Below, in pieces: positions 58,301-64,000 of a DNA stretch of 64,000 bases; positions within the stretch are counted from its first letter, which is position 1, and every line of letters starts with the position of its first letter. Origin of the DNA: Sialis fuliginosa (Eukaryota; Arthropoda; Insecta; Megaloptera; Sialidae); contig OY540810.1 in NCBI GenBank assembly GCA_961205875.1, positions 12,524,001-12,588,000 of the forward strand. The letters are read 5' to 3'. The notes beneath the pieces were generated by a model. That model was not told where the DNA came from and made no database searches. It was given only the letters and a program-made list of their open reading frames with translations. The translations under genes and the position numbers were made by a program.

Positions 58301-61300
58301 GATAAATTTCCATTACTTACCCTTAAACCTTCTTTGGTCCATACAAAACTACCTTGTCTAACCTCTTATGAAATGGTGCAACGTAACACAGAACACGATG
58401 GATATATCATTAAAATCATGCGCAAAGGTATTACTGTGGCGTTTTTTGGTAATGTAAAAGGATGGATACCGGTTTCTTTATTAAGCACAGAACAAATTAA
58501 AAATCCTGAAGAAATATTTCATATCGGTCAAATGGTATGTACAAATTAATGTCTTAATTGAAGTGTAGTAGGTCCTCCCTAAACCGCCTAGATAAACTTT
58601 TAAAGGTTAAACATAGCCTCAAATTAGCGTGTTTTAAAAATTAAACTTACGTGACAGTTACAAACATTTAAAGGTTAACCTCAAATTAGTAGTGGGGAAA
58701 GAAACCAATATACAATTACGGATGTAAATTTTATGCCTTATATATAAATATACTTTAAAAGTTATTATAATGTATATATTTTTTTATTTAGGTTAAATGT
58801 ACGGTCATGAAATACAACAATGAAAAGTTGTCCTTGAGTTTATTAGGACCTAAAATGATGGAAGTAAAAATAGGAAATCGAGAAAATTGTACCGTGACCT
58901 CTGTTACAGAAAATGGTTTAGAAGTTAAATTCGATAATAGTGAATCAGATTTGGCTATTATTCCAAAAATGCATTTAACAGAACATCCAAGTCTGGCTAC
59001 GGCTCTTTTAGGTATTTATAAAATGAAAAATCTCACTCTTTAATATTTTATTTAAAAATAATACATTTTTCAGAAACTTATTCAATTGGAGATCAATTAA
59101 GTAATATACTGGTTGTAAATGTACGTGGAGTACCTACATTATCAATCAGAGAATCAAAGTATTTTAATGACGGCATCTATAAATACAACGAACTAAAAGT
59201 AGGATTAAAACTGAGATGTTCAGTTCAAAGTAAACAGATGACTGCTGCATTATTACAATCTCCGATTAAAAATTTCTCACATTTAATAGTAGTTCCAAAA
59301 TCGGTAAGTACAGATCTGAAACCAATTAAGTGATATTTTATTCGACGTAACTCTACAATGGACAAAACACTGCTTGTATTACAATAAAGCCATGTCATTA
59401 AAAATAAAAAAATGCTGACGAAAAATTGAAAAAAATATTTTGTTGTCTTACCGTAAAATTTGATTTTGGCTTTCCACCGTCTGCAGTGGCGCCGGAACCA
59501 GGAGGGGCGATTGCCCCCCCCCCCCAAATTTTCAGTGAGGGGGCAATGACTACTTTTTCCCCCCTCAAAATTTGGATCCTGTTTTTTTAGGATGGGTTTG
59601 AAGCAACATGCAATTATAAAAATCTGTTCTGTAATTTTTTTACTCTTAAAAATTCTTTAATTTTTGTAAACTGATGTTAAAATTCACGAACAATTTATAA
59701 AATGTAACCACGAGTCTAGTCAGAGACAAAGAAAAAGGAAGTACAGTGAAACCTCGTTAGTAAGTTTTTTTCTTTTTTTAGGTCCCGGCATTCTTTTATA
59801 AGAGTATCATAAGACCCCATGTTAAAATATTTCGTTGTGTGTTTTTCCTCAGTTTCTTTAAAAACGTACTAACGAGGTTCCACTGTATTTCTATTTTTAT
59901 TTATTTTTAAGAAATAATACGATATTAATCAAGCCAAAGAAAATTGTAGTCAATTTTGAATTTTAAGAATGCCAAGTAAAATTAAGTCAGTTTAATTTTT
60001 GAAGATTTTATTGCTGCTGACCCCCCCCCCCCCTCTCCTCACCCAAGAAAAATTGGTTCCAGTGCCACTGACCATCTGGTATAGTTTATGACAATTTTAT
60101 TGTAATATTTATTAAAATCGTCTTTTACAGAATTTCGGCACAAAGATTAATTACGAAGACATAATATTAGAAAAATTTCAACCACTAATTGTAACAATTA
60201 AATCAATTAATAAAGAAAAAAACGCAGTCAAGGGTACAGTGGAGTTAAGTAAATGTTTGGAAGGCCCGATAAAGGTATTTAATAATAGTAATAATAATAT
60301 TAATCAAAATGCAAAAATAAAAACAAAACAACATTTTGCAGGAATATAAAATCCAATTATTAGAATCTTATTTAACAGATTTCGACAGAATTAAAACGTT
60401 TATGGAAAAAAGCGATACAATGTTAGGAACGTTATCTTTAGGGGAAAATATTTCTGGTATAATTACATCAGTGAACGATTCAGGATCGTGTTTATTACAG
60501 CTTGAAAATAGCATTGAGTGCTTCGTTCCTGCGGATCATACAAATGGTAAGAATAAATTAATTTTAAAAGTTTATGCCAAAGTTACAAAACTTAATATTT
60601 TTTAATGGAACATTCTATATTTTTGTACCTTATATTATGTATACAATTTTGACGTGAATAATGTCTAGTGTTTCACGTGGGTGGGCATTTCAGAAATTTT
60701 ATGTAACGCGCAGAGATTAGTTTGAGCGCTATCGTAAATTTATAATCAGTTTTGGTCTCAAATTATAAATTTCAATTAGATCTACGAGGTACAAGTAAAA
60801 ATAAAAACATTTAACCAGTTTTATGAGTGAAAAACATGTAATAAGTAAATTTTGTATTTCCACGATTTTATTTGCAAATATTAATTAATTGAATTGATAT
60901 AAAATAATTTTAGACTTACAAATATTCAAACGTTTCTGTGTAACAAAGATGTATCAATCCATGAGTCTAAGTTTTATTTAACCCCACTTCCACGTATTCA
61001 TGTCAATCCCTCGACTGTACACCCCGACACAGTCACATCCAATTTTTAAGCATCTCTTTTTTATTATTGGTTTATTTTACTATTTTTATTTTTTAGAGAA
61101 AGCTAAGAAGAATTCTCAAGTTAAAGGTGCTGTGTTATGGTTCGATTACAGTACGAAGAGAGCTATTGTTTCTCTGTTACCCACAGTAATTAAGAAAACA
61201 AAACATATTCAAAGTAGGTTATCTTTATATAACAATGAAATATAATATATAACATTTTGATTTATTATTTTCTATATAGATTGTCCTCCAGAAGATTTAC

Positions 61301-63621
61301 AAGACAAAGAAATAAAAGTGACGATTGTTTTCATCGAAGATAATCTTATAATCGCAGTTCCGCAAAATAAAATGGAGAAATATTTTATTTATTTACCGAT
61401 GAAGAAACATTATAATGATTTTACACCTGATACAAAAAAATATAAAATCGGCGATGTAAAAATAGTTTCCGTTGTAAAGTAAGTTTAAAGTTACATAGAA
61501 ATGTCTTATTTTTTATTAATGAGTCTTGATTTTTTTTATAGAACCGTCAAGAATTACGTAATAGGTAAAATAAAAATAAAAAAATTAAATAAAAATGTAA
61601 AAATAATTGATACAGAGAACGTTAAAAGTAAAAACCATAAAAGAAAAATGTCTCAATCTGAAACAGATGAAACAGAATCAATTAAAAAAAAATTAAAGAC
61701 AGACGAACCAAAAGAAGAAGAAAAATCTAAAAAACAGAAAACAACTGACGGAATTGAAAAAAAAAGTAAAAAAATGAAATCTCTTGAAAAGAATGCAGCA
61801 GAAAAAAAAGAAAAGTTAAAGAAAAATGATGAAATTAATAAAACACCAGTTTTATCTGGTGCAGATAACTTTTGGGATTTAAAACCTGAAATGTTAGGAC
61901 TTTCAAAGATAGATGAAGACTCCGCCGATGAAGAAGACTCGGTAATTTAAAAAAAAAATTTACATATATATATATAAAGTCTCTCTGTAAGTCTGTCCGT
62001 TAGTGCGCTTATAACTCGAGAACCACTTAAATAGAAATAATTTGAACTAAATTATATACGGTAAAATATTATCAATAAAGCACGTCAGAGCGAGTAGCTG
62101 TAGTCCACGCGAGCGAAGCCGCCCGGACACAACTAATATTTATATATAATACAATACACTTTTTAATTTTAGAATAACCAAACCAACAGTAAGAAAAAGA
62201 AAACGACTGCAGCTGAACGAGTCGAACTAGCTCGTAAAGAAGAAGATCGTTTAAGAGAAATCGAAGACAGATTAGCCGATACGGCTACGATACCAACAAG
62301 CGCTGATGAGTTTGATAGATTGGTTCTTTCAAAACCAAACAGTTCATTCGTCTGGGTTAATTACATGGTGTATCACTTACAAGCTACAGAGATAGACAAA
62401 GCCCGTGCTGTTGCAAGAAAAGCATTAAGTACGATTTCGTTTAGAGAAGAACAAGAAAAATTAAACGTATGGGTTGCGTTGTTGAATCTTGAGAATAATT
62501 ACGGGACAAATGTAAGTATTTACTATCACACACACACCGCACACACCTTACATATCAAAGTCATTCGATGTTAACCGCACTCTTTAATAGGGTATTTGAA
62601 TCTGTTTTTAAGGTTCGGTAGAAAATTAGGAACCCTTATAGTTTCGCTCTATCCGTCTGTCTATATAAATTTTATACTGATTAAGATGAAATTTAATATA
62701 CGGAACCCAAAAACAGAAATAATAAGATTTTCGAAACAAAAATGTTTTTGGACCCCCTTTCCATAGACTGAAAAGTATATTAACAAAAATTCACTTAATC
62801 CATTAAGTAAAGTGTCTTTAGACAGGTCTCCTAAAATGCAACAAAAAATGTTATATGACCTTTTGATTTTAACCTTTTAGTCACGATATATTTGCTTTTT
62901 AATGTCATTATCAGCGTGTCTCTCCTCCCTCAAATTTCTAAACTATCAATTCAAAAAAACTGAATAAATTAAAAATGTAGCTTTTAATTAGCACTTTCAA
63001 TGAAAATTATAACGAACACTCAAAATTTTTTATAACTTTTTATAAATCGTAGTGAGAATGACTACGGAACCCTATCAATCATTTTATTTCCTAAATAATG
63101 CTAAAATGCTGAAAATAGTATTTTTAATTTTCAGGAATCATTTACATCCGTTCTAGAAGAAGCTGCTCAAATGAATGACGCACTTGCGATTAGAACTCGA
63201 GCCATGGGTATTTTAGCCGACAGTGGAAAACAATCCGAGCTACAAGAATTAATTAAAACTGTTTTACGAAAACACAAACATATGCCGGAAGCTTGGCTTC
63301 AAACTGGCGCGGCTTATTTCCGAGCTGGTATGGTTCAATCAGCTCGATCTGTCTTGCAGAGGGCTTTAACTAGTCTTGATAAGAGACATCGTAAGTTGAT
63401 TTTAAACTTTTAAACCCACATTGTAAATTTTATTGATAACTCGTAATTTTTCTAGATATTGATTTGATTGTTAAGTTTGCATTCCTTGAATCGAAGAATG
63501 GAGATTCGGAACGAGCTGAAGCATTATTTGAACAAATTCTTGCTTTGTATCCAAGGCGTATAGATATTTGGTCAGTTTATGTAGATTTGTTGATTGGAAC
63601 CGATAGAATTGACATCGCAAG
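55351..63621 (+). CDS. PDCD11: RRP5 / PDCD11 pre-rRNA processing factor (18 exons, 3' end outside window)
   Basis: A nucleolar scaffold of the 90S pre-ribosome, needed for 18S and 5.8S/25-28S rRNA maturation. Exons: 55351-55434, 55498-55659, 55730-55897, 55959-56241, 56297-56466, 57140-57370, 57436-57854, 58282-58534, 58792-59011, 59074-59303, 60131-60274, 60342-60546, 61097-61213, 61280-61478, 61542-61941, 62173-62511, 63135-63390, 63456-63621. Phases agree throughout (1348 codons plus 2 nt). The N-terminus has the FPRGG motif, then about eight S1-type OB folds (residues ~85-860). A Lys/Glu-rich, NLS-like linker (~965-1070) leads to an acidic FWDL region. C-terminal HAT/TPR repeats start near residue 1135 (DEFDRLVLS...[23 protein letters not shown]). 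A donor at 63622 shows that the final part, expected to be about 50-80 residues by homology, lies beyond the edge. I start at ATG 55351; an earlier in-frame ATG (55237) gives a non-conserved extension. Confidence 0.95.
56497..57100 (+). mobile_element. MITE-like element (ACTTCCATGTTCT family) in PDCD11 intron 5
   Basis: About 600 bp filling most of intron 56467-57139. It matches the repeat at 728-1480 along its length, including 'ttgattttggtgctaattgg', 'tattatctcactaattttg' and 'gaccaaggggtgaaaacc'-like blocks. The left end starts ACTTCCATGTTCT, and the right end carries the decayed inverse before a 'catgtgtggttcttcatac' tail. No coding capacity is seen. Probably a non-autonomous DNA transposon; the superfamily is unknown. 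Confidence 0.7.
57897..58242. mobile_element. Short TIR element in PDCD11 intron 7
   Basis: 346 bp bounded by long inverted ends of roughly 44 bp beginning ACGGAGAGTCTGGGG(G)TCC and running to 'aatcacgt' on each side. It sits inside intron 57855-58281. The interior contains two TTAGG units near 58107. No protein-coding content. The target duplication could not be settled by eye. Confidence 0.7.
58535..58791. repeat. PDCD11 intron 8 with two copies of an 'aggttaacctcaaattag' repeat
   Basis: Two direct copies of a 30-nt motif (near 58598-58627 and 58667-58689) lie in this 257-nt intron. They are the reverse complement of a block found at 52355-52400, 52485-52525 and 63757-63806, with the 'tttgaggttatgtttaact' core. 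It is a short dispersed repeat of unknown origin. Confidence 0.5.
59484..60070. mobile_element. hAT-type non-autonomous element in PDCD11 intron 10
   Basis: 587 bp with inverted ends CAGTGGCGCCGGAACCA (left) and the complement of CAGTGGCACTGGAACCA (right), 15 of 17 matching. It is flanked by ACCGTCTG / ACCATCTG, an 8-bp target duplication with one difference. CAGTG-type ends and 8-bp duplications are typical of hAT transposons. It has a poly-C run near each end (59514-59525, 60021-60033) and no transposase reading frame. It lies within intron 59304-60130. Confidence 0.8.
60646..61048 (+). repeat. Interspersed repeat in PDCD11 intron 12 (third copy of a family)
   Basis: It matches repeats at 43216-43860 and 16940-17370 over blocks such as 'gggtgggcatttc', 'gatctacgag', 'aaacatttaaccagtttt' and 'cgacacagtcaca'. 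Order and orientation are the same in all three. It occupies most of intron 60547-61096. No coding content was recognised; it is a non-autonomous element of unknown class. Confidence 0.7.
61960..62150. repeat. SINE/Helitron-like piece in PDCD11 intron 15
   Basis: It contains 'gtccgttagtgcgcttataactcgag' in parts and ends in 'cgcgagcgaagccgcccgg...aacta', a tail type shared with other short elements here (16233, 18980, 32470). It fills intron 61942-62172. Assigned by similarity to copies in this window. Confidence 0.55.
62611..63075. mobile_element. Element with AGGGTTC...ACGGAACCCT ends in PDCD11 intron 16
   Basis: 465 bp with imperfect inverted ends ('aggttcggtag' / 'ctacggaaccct'). It shares 'cctaaaatgcaacaaaaa', 'agcttttaattag' and 'tttcaatgaaaattataac' with the copy at 50623-51013 in a CARS1 intron. 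No open reading frame. Probably a non-autonomous DNA transposon. Confidence 0.65.
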
Positions 63622-64000
63622 GTTTGTTAATTTATTATTATTTATATTTTTCTATTACAGTTCAAGTCTACTCCCTAAGCGTAATAATGTGTAAAATTTA
63701 CCTGTCAAAACTTGTGATTTTCCTTTGGTTTCTTTTTCCACTAATAATGACTAATAGATGCTAGTTTGAGGTTATGTTTAACTTTGCAACAATGATTGTA
63801 ACTGTGAGAAAAATTTAAATCATTTTAAATGAAAATATCATATTTGTACTATTAATATACACGAAAAATAGTGAAACTTCAAGCAATTATTATTTGGTGT
63901 GAAGAGTTTTTGAAGTTTTAGATGGGCATTTTAACAATTGACTGGTGACTGTGTTCGATATGACGCATCCTTTGTGGACCCGTTTACACCGTATTTTTGT
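63622..64000 (+). other. Start of PDCD11 intron 18 (gene continues past the window)
   Basis: Begins with the donor GTTTGT after the exon ending DRIDIA(R). It holds one copy of the 'tttgaggttatgtttaactttgcaac' repeat at 63757-63806. No further exon is recognisable before the edge. Confidence 0.7.

Overview
This is a strongly AT-rich piece of an animal nuclear genome, almost certainly an insect. It carries spliced genes with many short introns (55-70 nt), arthropod-type splice sites and a dense, old layer of small interspersed repeats. Several repeat types are ones I associate with Lepidoptera and related insects: elements containing 'gctgaaccgatcttgatgaa' and ending in 'gaagtcgcgggtaacagcta', the 'gcgccctgaatgttccgta' type, and the 'acggaaccctat' type. 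I do not name a species.

Layout. Positions 1 to about 49,600 hold no recognisable intact host gene. They are a patchwork of non-autonomous DNA transposons, SINE/Helitron-like pieces, hairpin (foldback) repeats, several tandem arrays, poly-G/poly-C runs, and a few islands of higher-complexity or GC-richer sequence that could be regulatory. Two weak hints of host genes lie here: an isolated possible terminal coding exon at 9642-9788, and a TATA plus initiator arrangement at 36661-36693. The best-resolved mobile element is at 10642-11794. It is a decayed DNA transposon with perfect 13-bp inverted ends and a 3-bp target duplication, it encodes a cysteine-rich protein of a widespread but poorly named family, and it sits inside an older 0.5-kb repeat whose uninterrupted copies confirm the insertion point.

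Positions 50,103 to the right edge are a compact genic region with two divergent housekeeping genes. On the minus strand is cytoplasmic cysteinyl-tRNA synthetase (CARS1, nine coding exons, 731 aa, complete). On the plus strand is the ribosome-biogenesis factor RRP5/PDCD11 (18 coding exons visible, 1348 complete codons, with its last exon or exons beyond the window). Their start codons are 458 bp apart and share an intergenic promoter with a CACGTG E-box. Both genes serve protein synthesis: one charges tRNA(Cys), the other processes pre-rRNA for both ribosomal subunits. Most long introns contain an identifiable mobile element or repeat, while the rest keep a minimal 55-70 nt size.

All repeat calls come from reading copies against each other within this window. 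No database search was possible.
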